Both the position numbers and the translations under genes were made by a program. The notes under the pieces were generated by a model. That model was given only the letters and a program-made list of their open reading frames with translations, was not told the DNA's origin and did not search any database. 64,000 nucleotides of DNA from Roseiarcus sp963820775 (GTDB lineage Bacteria; Pseudomonadota; Alphaproteobacteria; Rhizobiales; Beijerinckiaceae), in the NCBI GenBank assembly GCA_963820775.1, contig CAWGBF010000001.1, forward strand, positions 434,001 to 498,000. Reading direction: 5' to 3'. Position 1 is the stretch's first letter, and every line of letters begins with the position of its first letter. Shown here in pieces: positions 7,291 to 16,681 of this stretch.

Positions 7291-9627
7291 ATGCACGAGG
7301 CCTATATCGGAGTGGACGTCGGGACGCTCAGCGCCAGGGCCGGCGTCTTCGATTCTGTCGGAAAGCTCATCGCCAGCGCCAGGCGACCCATCGCCATCTG
7401 GCGCGAGTCGGGCGAGATCGTCGAGCAATCGTCCGACGACATCTGGCGCGCGGCGACGTCGGCGGTGCGCGAAGCGGTCGAGGCGTCGGGTCTGGCGCCG
7501 GAGACCATTGGCGGCATGGGCTTCGACGCAACGTGCTCGCTGGTTACGCTCGACCGCAATGCGCGTCCCCTATCGGTGAGTCCGACCGACGCACCCGAGC
7601 GCGATGTGATCGTGTGGATGGATCATCGCGCCGTCGACGATGCCGGGCGGATCAACGCCGGCGGGCATGAAGCCCTGCGCCACGTGGGCGGCAAGATCTC
7701 GCCCGAGATGCATACGCCGAAGCTCGCTTGGCTCGCCCGGTGCAAGCCCGAAACGGTTCGCAAGGCCGGGCATTTCTTCGATCTCACCGATTTCCTGTCG
7801 TTTCGCGCGACCGGGTCGCTGACCCGCTCCATCTGCCCGGCGACCTGCAAATTCGGCTATCTCGCGCATGAGAGGCGCTGGCCGGACGAATTCTTCGACA
7901 GCGTGGGCCTCGGGTTCCTCAAAGACGACGATTACGCCCGCATCGGCGCCGAGACGGCGCCCCCGGGCGCGTCGCTCGCACGAGGATTGACGGCCGAGGC
8001 CGCGGCGGCGATGGGCCTGCGGGCGGGGACGCCGGTCGGCGCTGGGCTGGTCGACGCGCATGCAGGCGCCGCAGGCACTCTCGGCGCTCGAGCCGCGGGC
8101 ACGTTGGGCGCGCGCGGGGACGGACGGTCGGCCGATCCGCGCCGCCGCCTGGCGCTCATTCTTGGCACGTCATCGAGCTGCATGGCGCTCTCCGACGAGC
8201 CGCGGTTCATCGACGGAGTTTGGGGACCGCATTTCGGCGCCCTGACTGCTGATCAATGGCTGATCGATGGCGGGCAGTCGGCGTTCGGCGGAGCGATCGA
8301 CCATCTGTTGCGGCTGCATCCGGCGTTTGGCGAACTCAAGGCGCGGGCCGGGCCGCATGCGCTCCACGCGCTCGAGAAAGAGATCGTCGCGCGCGCCGGC
8401 GGTCTGTCGGAGGCTGCGCTGATCGCTGAGGGCCTGCATGTCCTGCCTGACTTCATCGGCAACCGATCGCCGTCGGTCGACCCCGAGGCGCGCGGCGGCG
8501 TGATAGGAATGGACCTGCGCGAAGATGCCGCGAGCTTGCAGGAACTCTATGCGGCCGGGCTGTGTGGGCTCGCCTATGGCCTGGCCGACATCGTCCGCAA
8601 GCTCGAGCGGTTCGCTTACGAATTCGATACGATCATTGTCAGCGGCGGCGCCGCGCGCAGCGGATTGGTCCGCCAGATCATCGCCGACGTGTGCGGCAAG
8701 ACGGTTGAATCCCCGGAGAGCCCGGAGCCGGTGCTTCTCGGTTCCGCCATGGTGGGCGCAGTGGCGGCCGGGGCGCAGACCATGGCCTCCGCCATGTCGG
8801 CGATGTCGACGCTTGCGAGAGGCGCCGCGGCGCCGGCAGGCGGGCCGATTGCGGCGTTCCACGCGCGAAAGGCCCGCGCCTGCGAGATGCTGCGCCGAAC
8901 CGAGCGGGAGATTCGCGAACTCGATCGCAAGTCGCGCTGGCCTGAAGTCGTCATTTTCGATTGTGACGGCGTGCTGGTCGACAGCGAACTGATTGCGCTC
9001 GGCGTGACGCGCCGTAGGCTTGGCGAGGCCGGGCTTAGCCTGACCGAGCAGGAGACGCGCGCGCGCTTCCTGGGACTTCGGCTCGATTCGGCTATGCGTA
9101 GAATCGAAACCGAACTTGGGGCACCGTTGCCCGAGGCGTTTCCCGACGATCTTTCGCGCGAGATTCTGTCGGCGTTCGCGCGCGAACTGAAGGGCGTCGA
9201 AGGCGTGCGGCAGGCGGTCGAAGGCTTGCGCGCGCGGGTGTGCGTCGCCTCTTCAAGCGCGCCTGAAAGACTGCGCCACTCGCTTCGACTGGCCGGCTAC
9301 GAGACCCTATTCGCGCCCAACATTTTTTCCGCCGCCGAGGTTGCGGAGGGAAAGCCGAGTCCGGATCTCTTCCTGCACGCGGCGCGCGTTATGGGCGCGG
9401 AGCCCAAAGATTGCCTGGTGATCGAGGACAGCGTCGCCGGAGTCGCCGCCGCACGGTCGGCTGGAATGACGGTGTTCGGGTTTGTCGGGGCGAGCCATTT
9501 CTCGCCCCCTGACGAAGGAGCGCATTTGACCGCGGCCGGCGCGGAGCTCGTCTTCGACGATATGGCGCGGCTGCCCGACCTCGTCGTCGCCCGCGCGGCC
9601 CGGGCCGACGCCCAGGGCGCGGGCTGA
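7291..9627 (+). CDS. FGGY carbohydrate kinase fused to a HAD-superfamily phosphatase
   Basis: A 778-residue two-domain enzyme. Residues 1 to about 540 form an FGGY pentulose-type kinase: YIGVDVGTLSARAGVFD at the N-terminus, GFDATCSL, the substrate region DVIVWMDHRA, GAGLVDAHAG, LILGTSSS and the C-terminal ATP-site SGGAARSGLV. From about residue 550 a HAD-IA domain follows with all four motifs: DCDGVLVDSE, the Ser motif ASSSAPERL, the Lys in EGKPSPDLF and IEDSVAG, so both halves look active. Separate kinase and HAD genes are common in polyol loci, so the fusion probably couples phosphorylation of a ketose with removal or repair of a sugar phosphate; substrates are not known. An Ala/Gly-rich duplication (LGARAAGTLGARG) near residue 265 is unusual. 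The regulator gene starts five bases after its stop. Confidence 0.88.
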   Translation: MHEAYIGVDVGTLSARAGVFDSVGKLIASARRPIAIWRESGEIVEQSSDDIWRAATSAVREAVEASGLAPETIGGMGFDATCSLVTLDRNARPLSVSPTDAPERDVIVWMDHRAVDDAGRINAGGHEALRHVGGKISPEMHTPKLAWLARCKPETVRKAGHFFDLTDFLSFRATGSLTRSICPATCKFGYLAHERRWPDEFFDSVGLGFLKDDDYARIGAETAPPGASLARGLTAEAAAAMGLRAGTPVGAGLVDAHAGAAGTLGARAAGTLGARGDGRSADPRRRLALILGTSSSCMALSDEPRFIDGVWGPHFGALTADQWLIDGGQSAFGGAIDHLLRLHPAFGELKARAGPHALHALEKEIVARAGGLSEAALIAEGLHVLPDFIGNRSPSVDPEARGGVIGMDLREDAASLQELYAAGLCGLAYGLADIVRKLERFAYEFDTIIVSGGAARSGLVRQIIADVCGKTVESPESPEPVLLGSAMVGAVAAGAQTMASAMSAMSTLARGAAAPAGGPIAAFHARKARACEMLRRTEREIRELDRKSRWPEVVIFDCDGVLVDSELIALGVTRRRLGEAGLSLTEQETRARFLGLRLDSAMRRIETELGAPLPEAFPDDLSREILSAFARELKGVEGVRQAVEGLRARVCVASSSAPERLRHSLRLAGYETLFAPNIFSAAEVAEGKPSPDLFLHAARVMGAEPKDCLVIEDSVAGVAAARSAGMTVFGFVGASHFSPPDEGAHLTAAGAELVFDDMARLPDLVVARAARADAQGAG

Positions 9628-9631
9628 AGCC

Positions 9632-10588
9632 ATGGCGCGCAAGTCGGATCATGACGGTTTGCGGCTGGACGAGGCCGCCCGCGCCGGATGGCTCTATTAT
9701 GTCGCCGGCAACACCCAGGACGAGATCGCGCGCAAGCTCGGCATTTCGCGCCAGGCGGCGCAGCGCCTGGTTTCGCTGGCGATCAGCGAGCGGCTGATCA
9801 AGGTCAGGCTCGATCATCCGATCGCGCGCTGCATGGAGCTCGCCGCGGCGCTTAAGCTGCGCTACGACCTGAGGTTCTGCGAAGTCGCCCCGACCGATCC
9901 GGCCTCGACGTCGTCGACGCTGGGCATCGCCCAAGTCGCCGCGACGGAGTTCGAACGTTGGTTGCGCCGCTCCGAGCCCGCGATCATCGGCATCGGCACG
10001 GGACGCACGATGCGCGCCGTCGCCGACCAATTGCCGGCGATGGAATGCCCGCAGCACAAGCTGGTGGCGCTGGTCGGCACCACCAAGATCGACGGTTCGG
10101 CTTCCTTCTACGATGTCATCATTCGCGTGTCTGACAGCGTGCGCGCGCCGCATTACCCGATGCCGCTGCCGGTCATCGCCCGCTCGGTCGAGGAGCGCGA
10201 ACTGCTGACTAGCCTCGCCTCGGTGAAGAGCATTTTCGACCTCGTCGAGCGCACGGACGTCAGTTTCGTCGGGGTCGGCGCGGTCGGCAACTCGTCGGCC
10301 CTGGTGCAGGACGGCATCATTACCCGGCAGGAAGCCGAGGCTCTGCGCCAGGCCGGCGCGGTTGGCGAGATCACCGGCTGGGCGTTCAACTCGGCGGGGA
10401 AGGTGCTTGGCGAAGGGACGAACCAGCGGGTCGCCTCAGCGCCCTTGCGGAGGGCCGACAACCGGCTCGTGATCGGAGTCGCGATGGGGCCGTCGCGTCG
10501 GGCGCCGCTGCGCGGAGCGCTCGCCGGGCGGCTCATTTCCGGTTTGGTGACTGACGAGGCGACGGCGGAGCATTTGCTGCAGCGGTGA
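9632..10588 (+). CDS. SorC-family sugar-binding transcriptional regulator
   Basis: A 318-residue regulator. The N-terminal helix-turn-helix reads YYVAGNTQDEIARKLGISRQAAQRLVSLA (residues about 23-51 in full), typical of SorC/DeoR-like proteins. The rest is the SorC sugar-binding fold, with GIGTGRTMRAVADQLP and GVGAVGNSSALVQDG near the expected phosphosugar site and AVGEITGWAFN. It starts five bases after the kinase-HAD gene and is almost surely in the same transcript. It lies just upstream of the transporter genes, so the natural target is the smo promoter between 10589 and 10753, where an inverted repeat is present. Effector is likely a polyol or its phosphate; this is inference. Confidence 0.9.
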   Translation: MARKSDHDGLRLDEAARAGWLYYVAGNTQDEIARKLGISRQAAQRLVSLAISERLIKVRLDHPIARCMELAAALKLRYDLRFCEVAPTDPASTSSTLGIAQVAATEFERWLRRSEPAIIGIGTGRTMRAVADQLPAMECPQHKLVALVGTTKIDGSASFYDVIIRVSDSVRAPHYPMPLPVIARSVEERELLTSLASVKSIFDLVERTDVSFVGVGAVGNSSALVQDGIITRQEAEALRQAGAVGEITGWAFNSAGKVLGEGTNQRVASAPLRRADNRLVIGVAMGPSRRAPLRGALAGRLISGLVTDEATAEHLLQR

Positions 10589-10671
10589 GGCGAGGCAAAA
10601 AAAGGCTTTAATTTCATTTTATTCGCCTGCGGGCGCCCCGTTTTTAACGGCGTGGCGCAAATTCGCATTGA

Positions 10672-10710
10672 CTTAGGCGGAAGGATATGGCGAATATTCG
10701 CCCGCTTAAG
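10672..10710. promoter_or_regulatory. putative operator upstream of the polyol transporter
   Basis: An inverted repeat CTTAGGCGG (10672-10680) and CCGCTTAAG (10702-10710), matching at eight of nine positions, encloses a perfect palindrome GCGAATATTCGC (10690-10701). It sits 45-80 bases before the smoE start and directly downstream of the SorC-type regulator gene, the usual place for such an operator. Binding is inferred only from position and symmetry. Confidence 0.45.
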
Positions 10711-10753
10711 TGGCAAATGCCCGTTCCCGGCATTGCCTCATGGAGGAAACGCT

Positions 10754-12071
10754 ATGAAGGTTCACATGATGGGCCTGCTCGGGGCGGTCGCGCTCGCAGG
10801 CTTCTCGCTCCCGGCCTTTGCCGACACCACCCTGACGATCGCCACCGTCAACAACGGCGATATGATTCGTATGCAGGGGCTGACTGAGGATTTCACCAAG
10901 GCCAATCCCGACATCAAGCTTAACTGGGTCACCCTCGAGGAGAACGTGCTGCGCCAGAAGGTGACGACCGACATCGCCACCAAGGGCGGCCAATTCGACG
11001 TCTATACCATCGGCACTTATGAGACGCCGATCTGGGCAAAGAAGAAATGGATACTGCCCCTCGACAAGCTTGGCGCCGACTATGACACCGACGACCTCAT
11101 CCCCGCCATCCGCGCCGGCCTTTCGCTCGATGACAAGCTCTACGCGGCGCCCTTCTACGGGGAGAGCTCCTTCGTCATGTACCGCACGGACCTGATGGAT
11201 AAGGCCAGTCTCAAGATGCCGGAGAAGCCGACTTGGGAATTCATCAAGCAGGCGGCCGACAAGATGACCGACAAGGCGGCAGGCGTCTATGGCATTTGCC
11301 TCCGGGGCAAGCCGGGATGGGGTGAGAACATGGCCTTCCTCACGGCGACGGCGAACTCGTTCGGCGCCCGCTGGTTCGACGAGAAATGGAACGCGCAATT
11401 CAACACGCCCGAGTGGAAAGCGACCCTCGACTATTACGTGCCGCTGATGAAGGCCGACGGTCCGCCGGGCGCATCGTCGAACGGCTTCAACGAGAATCTG
11501 GCGCTGTTCAACGAGGGCAAGTGCGGCATGTGGATCGACGCCACGGTCGCGGCGGGATTCGTGACCGATCCGAAGCAGTCGAGGGTCGCCGACAAGGTCG
11601 GCTTTGCGCTCGCCCCCGACAACGGCCTCGGCAAGCGGGGCAATTGGCTTTGGGCGTGGTCGCTGGCGGTTCCCGCAGGGTCGAAGAATGCGGACGCTGC
11701 GCAGAAGTTCATCTCCTGGGCGACAAGCAAGCACTACACGGACCTCGTCGCGCAGAAGGAAGGTTGGGCCCGCGTTCCGCCTGGCACCCGCACGTCGCTC
11801 TACAAGAACGCCGACTATCTGAGGGCGGCGCCGTTCGCGCAGATGACGATCGAATTCGATCAACTCGGCCGATCCGCTCCATCCGACGGTGAAGCCGGTG
11901 CCTTATACGGGCGTGCAGTTCGTGGCGATCCCCGAGTTCCAGGGCATCGCAACCGATGTCGGGCAGGACTTCTCGGCCGCGCTCGCAGGAACGATGACTG
12001 TCGACCAGGCGCTCGCGAAAGCCCAGGCCTCCACCGAAACGGCAATGAAGAAGGCCGGTTACATCAAATGA
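10754..12071 (+). pseudogene. smoE: polyol ABC transporter substrate-binding protein, frameshifted
   Basis: Periplasmic binding protein of a sorbitol/mannitol-type importer (SmoE/MtlE family). Signal peptide at the start (MKVHMMGLLGAVALAGF, then an AFA cleavage site), followed by the family phrases TIATVNNGDMIRMQGL, WVTLEENVLRQKVTTD, FDVYTIGTYE, LYAAPFYGESSFVMYRTDL and RGNWLWAWSLA. A GGAGG seven bases before the ATG fixes the start. After MTIE the frame is lost: the first frame runs on as unrelated sequence to 12076, while the correct C-terminus (VKPVPYTGVQFVAIPEFQ and onward) continues one frame away to 12071. Removing one T from GAATTC at 11852-11857 restores ESINSADPLHPTV, which fits the family. 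It is either a real recent mutation or a sequencing error. Confidence 0.88.
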
Positions 12072-12150
12072 GCTAAGCCGCTCTTCCGCGCCGAATCGCG
12101 TCGCGTACTTCGCGCGAAGGCGTTAGGAGGGGGTGTCCTCCCGCCCCGCC

Positions 12151-12174
12151 CCCCTTCTCGCTCGCGAGAAGGGG
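12151..12174. terminator. GC-rich hairpin between smoE and smoF
   Basis: CCCCTTCTCGC and GCGAGAAGGGG form an 11-base perfect stem with a two-base loop. It has no T-run, so it is more likely an attenuating or mRNA-stabilising hairpin, as is common after binding-protein genes, than a full terminator. The surrounding 12072-12264 holds no gene. Confidence 0.5.
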
Positions 12175-12264
12175 GATGGCGAGGGGTTCAAAAATCGAGA
12201 ATGAACGCGCGTCGGCGACCCGAGCGGGCGACCGAAGCGCAAAAGGGAGGAGAGGGCCGCAAGG

Positions 12265-13138
12265 ATGGCGACACAACAAACGGCGACAGCGGGTCGCGCT
12301 CTCGTTTCCCCATCGGTCATCCTCCTCTTCATCTGGATGATCGTGCCGCTGGCGATGACGCTCTATTTTTCGACGCTGCGCTACAGCCTGCTCGATCCCG
12401 AAAGCAGTGGGTTTGTTGGGCTGCAAAACTATGCGTCGTTCCTCTCTGATCCGGATTTCCTGACTGCGCTTCTCAACACGTTGATCCTCGTCGCTTCGGT
12501 GCTCGTCATCAGCGTCGGCGGGGGCATCCTCGTGGCTTTGCTGATGGACCAGCCGGTGTTCGGGCTGAATATACTCCGAACTCATGGTCATCGCGCCGTT
12601 CTTCGTCATGCCGACGGTCAGCGCGCTTGTATGGAAGAACCTGCTGATGAACCCGGATTCCGGGCTGTTCGCCTGGATCGCCCGATCCTTGGGGTTCGAA
12701 CCCATTGTCTGGTTCACCAACTGGCCCATGCTGTCGGTGATTATAGTCGTGTCTTGGGAATGGCTGCCGTTCGCAAGCCTGATCCTTTTGACTGCGCTGC
12801 AGTCGCTTGACGAGGAGCAGAAGGAGGCGGCCTCGCTCGATGGCGCGGGCGCGTTCTCCTATTTCGGCTATATCGTCCTGCCGCATATCGCACGCGCCAT
12901 CACCGTCGTCATCCTGATCGAGACGATTTTCCTTCTCAGCGTATTTGCGGAAATCTACGTCACCACTTCCGGCGGCCCGGGCGTCGCCACGACGAACATC
13001 CCCTTCCTCGTTTACAAGCAAGCGCTGCTCAACTTCGATGTCGGCAGCGCTTCCGCGGGCGGCATCGTCGCGGTCATTCTCGCCAACATCGTTGCGATCT
13101 TTCTGATGCGCATCATCGGCAGGAACCTGGAGGGCTGA
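12265..13138 (+). pseudogene. smoF: polyol ABC transporter permease 1, frameshifted
   Basis: Inner-membrane permease of the smo importer, about 290 residues if repaired. The first part (residues 1 to about 104) has a membrane segment VILLFIWMIVPLAMTLYF and FVGLQNYASFLSDPDF; the second part (LMVIAPFFVMPTVSALVWKN onward) continues in another frame to 13138 with EEQKEAASLDGAG, the EAA loop that contacts the ATPase. The frame changes at GAACTC (12578-12583). Deleting one C gives NILRIMVIAPFF, a smooth match to the family. Downstream smoG starts four bases after the stop. With smoE also broken, the transporter would not work unless these are sequencing errors. Confidence 0.88.
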
Positions 13139-13141
13139 ACG

Positions 13142-13972
13142 ATGGCCATAAAGAAATCCGCGAGGCAGCGCATCGGCGTGACGATCGTCGCCTGGATCGT
13201 CGCCTTTCTGATCTTCTTCCCGATCCTCTGGACGTTCCTGACCAGCTTCAAGAGCGAGCTCGACGCCATCGCCATGCCGCCGAAGTTTCTGTTCTTCAAC
13301 TGGACGCTGGAAAACTACGTCGAGGTCCAGCAGCGCTCGAACTATCTCAAGTTCGCCTTCAATTCGGTCGTGCTCTCGATCGGCGCGAACCTGATCGGTC
13401 TCCTGATCGCCGTTCCGGCCGCCTGGTCGATGGCGTTCGCCCCGGGCAAGCGAACCAAAGATCTCTTGATGTGGATGCTGTCAACCAAGATGATGCCTGC
13501 GGTCGGCGTGCTGGTGCCGATCTACCTCCTGTTCAAGAACCTGCATCTACTCGACAGTCTCATCGGCATTGGGCTCGTCTTGATGCTTCTCAATCTGCCG
13601 CTCTTGATCTGGATGCTCTACACTTACTTCAAGGAGATCCCGAACGACATCCTCGAGGCGGCTCGCATGGACGGGGCTTCGCTCCTGAACGAGATCGTGT
13701 ATGTGCTGACGCCGATGGCGGTGCCCGGGATCGCCTCGACCATGCTGCTCGCGATTATCCTGTCGTGGAACGAGGCGTTCTGGACCCTCAATTTGACGAC
13801 TTCGAACGCCGCGCCGCTGACCGCCTTCATCGCCTCCTACTCGGCGCCCGAGGGGTTCTTCTGGGCCAAGCTTTCCGCGGCCTCGACGCTCGCCATCGCG
13901 CCTATCCTCATCCTAGGCTGGTTCTCGCAGAAGCAGCTGGTCCGAGGCTTGACCTTCGGCGCCGTTAAATAA
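13142..13972 (+). CDS. smoG: polyol ABC transporter permease 2
   Basis: Inner-membrane permease of 276 residues, second subunit of the importer. Six likely membrane segments are visible, beginning with IVAWIVAFLIFFPILWTFLT and ending with LAIAPILILGWF. The EAA loop, EAARMDGASLLNEI, lies near residue 171 and contacts the ATPase. Family phrases TSFKSELDAIAMPP and NSVVLSIGANLIGLLIA support the assignment. It starts four bases after smoF and is followed after about 20 bases by smoK, so all four subunits share one transcript. Frame intact. Confidence 0.93.
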   Translation: MAIKKSARQRIGVTIVAWIVAFLIFFPILWTFLTSFKSELDAIAMPPKFLFFNWTLENYVEVQQRSNYLKFAFNSVVLSIGANLIGLLIAVPAAWSMAFAPGKRTKDLLMWMLSTKMMPAVGVLVPIYLLFKNLHLLDSLIGIGLVLMLLNLPLLIWMLYTYFKEIPNDILEAARMDGASLLNEIVYVLTPMAVPGIASTMLLAIILSWNEAFWTLNLTTSNAAPLTAFIASYSAPEGFFWAKLSAASTLAIAPILILGWFSQKQLVRGLTFGAVK

Positions 13973-13995
13973 TCCCGCAATAAGGAATTGCCGCC

Positions 13996-14997
13996 ATGGG
14001 AAGCATTCAACTGAAGGACGTGCGCAAGGCGTTCGGCGCAGTCAGCATCATCAACGGCGTCAATCTCAATATCGAGAACGGCGAGTTCGCGGTGTTCGTC
14101 GGGCCGTCCGGTTGCGGCAAGTCAACGCTTCTGCGCCTCATCGCCGGTCTCGAGGACGTCACCTCCGGACAAGTGCTGATCGACGCCAAGGACATGACCA
14201 CTGTCGGTCCCGCGCAGCGCGGGCTCGCCATGGTGTTCCAGTCCTATGCGCTCTATCCCCATATGAGCGTGCGAGGGAACATCGCCTTCGCGCTCAAGAT
14301 GGCGGGACAGAGCGCCGACGTCATCGAGCAGAAGGTGCGCAAGGCGGCGACCACCCTGAACCTGACCGATTATCTTGATCGCAAGCCGCGCCAGCTTTCC
14401 GGCGGCCAGCGCCAGCGCGTCGCCATCGGGCGCGCGATCGTGCGCGAGCCGAAGGCGTTCCTGTTTGACGAGCCGCTCTCCAATCTCGACGCCGCGCTGC
14501 GCGTGCAGATGCGGGTGGAGATCGGCGAGCTTCACGAGGCCCTCAAGACGACCATGATCTATGTCACCCATGATCAGGTCGAGGCGATGACCATGGCCGA
14601 CAAGATCGTGGTGCTCGACCGCGGTTCGGTTGCGCAGGTCGGCTCGCCGCTCGAACTTTATAACAAGCCGAACGGGCTATTCGTCGCTGGCTTCATCGGT
14701 TCGCCGACCATGAATCTGATCAAGGGTCCGTCGGCGATGAAACGTGGCGCCGAGACCATCGGCATCCGGCCCGAGCACGCCGACGTGTCCACCACCGCGG
14801 GCGAGTGGCCGGCGACGGTGCGCCTCGCCGAGCATCTCGGTTCCGACACTTTCGTCCATGCCGAGGCCGACGGCATCGGGCCCCTCACGCTGCGCCTCGA
14901 GGGCGAGGCCCCGCTGACGCCAGGCATGAGCATTTTCGTCACGCCGCGAGAAGGCAACCTGCATCGCTTCGACAAGGACGGCAGGAGGATGAACTGA
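13996..14997 (+). CDS. smoK: polyol ABC transporter ATP-binding protein
   Basis: ATPase subunit of the smo importer, 333 residues. Walker A GPSGCGKST near residue 36, signature LSGGQRQRV near 134, Walker B FLFDEPLSNLD, and the switch histidine in YVTHDQ. The C-terminal TOBE domain with GIRPEH is present but slightly short. AAGGA lies ten bases before the ATG. It closes the transporter set and is followed by the dehydrogenase genes. Since such ATPases are often shared, it or the one at 2 could serve other importers too. Confidence 0.93.
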   Translation: MGSIQLKDVRKAFGAVSIINGVNLNIENGEFAVFVGPSGCGKSTLLRLIAGLEDVTSGQVLIDAKDMTTVGPAQRGLAMVFQSYALYPHMSVRGNIAFALKMAGQSADVIEQKVRKAATTLNLTDYLDRKPRQLSGGQRQRVAIGRAIVREPKAFLFDEPLSNLDAALRVQMRVEIGELHEALKTTMIYVTHDQVEAMTMADKIVVLDRGSVAQVGSPLELYNKPNGLFVAGFIGSPTMNLIKGPSAMKRGAETIGIRPEHADVSTTAGEWPATVRLAEHLGSDTFVHAEADGIGPLTLRLEGEAPLTPGMSIFVTPREGNLHRFDKDGRRMN

Positions 14998-15057
14998 CGG
15001 CGGACGAGCGGCGGAAGCGCCGATGGCGGGTTTGACTTTGATGAGCGGGATCGAATC

Positions 15058-16536
15058 ATGACCGTCAAGCTGTCGGCCGCGGCGCTCGCACGCTTGCCCT
15101 CCGGCGTCGCCGCTCCGAAATATCGACGCTCCGATTTGACTGCCGGCATCGTTCACATTGGCGTCGGGAATTTTCACCGCGCGCACCAAGCCGTTTATCT
15201 GGACGACCTGTTCAACGCCGGCCGCGATCGCGATTGGGCCATCGTTGGAGCCGGGGTGCGCGACCCGGACGTGACGGTCCGCGAAAAGCTCAAGGAGCAG
15301 GACTGGCTGACGACGGTCGTCGAGCAAGAGGCGGATACGACCCGTGTGCACGTTACTGGCCCGATGGTCGATTTTATCCAGCCTTACGATATCGTGACGT
15401 TGGTCGACACGCTTTCCGCGCCCAATATTCGCATCGTCTCGCTGACCGTCACCGAGGGCGGCTACTACATCTCGCCGGCCACCCAACATTTCGATCCCAC
15501 ACATCCCGACATCGCCTACGACGCTCAGCACGCCGAAGCGCCGAAGACCGCTTTTGGGCTTATTGCCGCTGGACTCAAGCGTCGCCGCGCGGCCGGCGTT
15601 GCGCCATTCACGGTGATGTCGTGCGACAACATCCCGGGCAATGGCCACGTCACTGAGAACGCCGTCGCTGGTCTGGCGGAGCTTGCCGATCCCGACCTCG
15701 CGCGCTGGATTCGCGCCAACGTCGCCTTTCCCAATTCGATGGTCGACCGCATCACGCCAGCGACGACCGACCGCGAACGCGCATTTCTGCGCGGCAAGTA
15801 TGGCCTCGAAGACAATTGGCCAGTCTTCTGCGAGCGGTTCCGGCAGTGGGTGGTGGAGGACAAGTTCCCGGCCGGGCGGCCGACGTTGGAGACCGTCGGG
15901 GTGACGTTTACGTCCGACGTCGCGCCCTACGAACTGATGAAGATCAGGATCCTCAACGGCGGTCACGCCGCGATCGCCTATCCGGCCGGGCTTCTCGACA
16001 TCCATTTCGTTCACGAGGCGATGGCGGATGAACAGATCCGCGCGTTCCTCGAAAAGCTAACCAAAACCGAGATCCAGCCCGTTGTTCCGCCGCCGCCCAA
16101 CACCAGCCTCGATGACTATCGTGAGCTGATTGCGAGTCGCTTCGCCAATCCAAAGATCGGCGACACTATCCAGCGCCTGTGCTTCGACGGCTCGAACCGG
16201 CAGCCGAAGTTCATTCTTCCCTCGGTCGCCGATCGCTTGAAATCAGGCGCGTCCATCAAGGGTTTGGCGCTCGTGTCAGCTTTGTGGTGCCGCTATTGCT
16301 ACGGCGAGACCGAGAGCGGCAAGCCCATTGCCCCGAATGACCCGAACTGGGAACGGCTGCAAGAGGCGGCGAAGCCGGCGCGCAACGACCCGCAGGCCTT
16401 CCTCAAACTGCATCACATATTTGGCGATCTGGCGTCCAATCCGGGCTATGTCAGCGCGTTTTCCGATGCGCTCTCCGCCCTTTGGGGGCGTGGCGTTCGG
16501 TCGACTCTCGCTGATTACCTGTCGGACAAGCCTTGA
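15058..16536 (+). CDS. mtlK: mannitol dehydrogenase family polyol:NAD oxidoreductase
   Basis: Long-chain polyol dehydrogenase of 492 residues, the normal length. It oxidises a sugar alcohol such as mannitol or arabinitol to the ketose with NAD, inside the cell. Seen in the sequence: the Rossmann start GIVHIGVGNFHRAHQAVYLDDL, the central SCDNIPGNGHV, the active-site region PNSMVDRITPAT, and KIRILNGGHAAIAY with the catalytic Lys and the downstream His of the family. It lies 60 bases after smoK. The context, importer plus two SDRs plus kinase-HAD, says the locus takes up a polyol, oxidises it and phosphorylates the ketose. Which polyol cannot be decided from the sequence. Confidence 0.9.
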   Translation: MTVKLSAAALARLPSGVAAPKYRRSDLTAGIVHIGVGNFHRAHQAVYLDDLFNAGRDRDWAIVGAGVRDPDVTVREKLKEQDWLTTVVEQEADTTRVHVTGPMVDFIQPYDIVTLVDTLSAPNIRIVSLTVTEGGYYISPATQHFDPTHPDIAYDAQHAEAPKTAFGLIAAGLKRRRAAGVAPFTVMSCDNIPGNGHVTENAVAGLAELADPDLARWIRANVAFPNSMVDRITPATTDRERAFLRGKYGLEDNWPVFCERFRQWVVEDKFPAGRPTLETVGVTFTSDVAPYELMKIRILNGGHAAIAYPAGLLDIHFVHEAMADEQIRAFLEKLTKTEIQPVVPPPPNTSLDDYRELIASRFANPKIGDTIQRLCFDGSNRQPKFILPSVADRLKSGASIKGLALVSALWCRYCYGETESGKPIAPNDPNWERLQEAAKPARNDPQAFLKLHHIFGDLASNPGYVSAFSDALSALWGRGVRSTLADYLSDKP

Positions 16537-16681
16537 GCGGACGGGGCGCCGCCCGCCCATGTAAGGCGACGCCGGGTGATGACGACAAGGGCGATTCAGC
16601 GACCGCGTCGTCGCGCAAACGCTCAACGTCGACCGCGGCGAGTGGATGAGCTGACGGCGTCGCCGCGGAGGCTTTGCGTCA

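Noticed and set aside
12692..12715. A tRNA-like GGTTCGAACCC word
   Set aside because: It lies inside the smoF coding frame and has no cloverleaf partners nearby.
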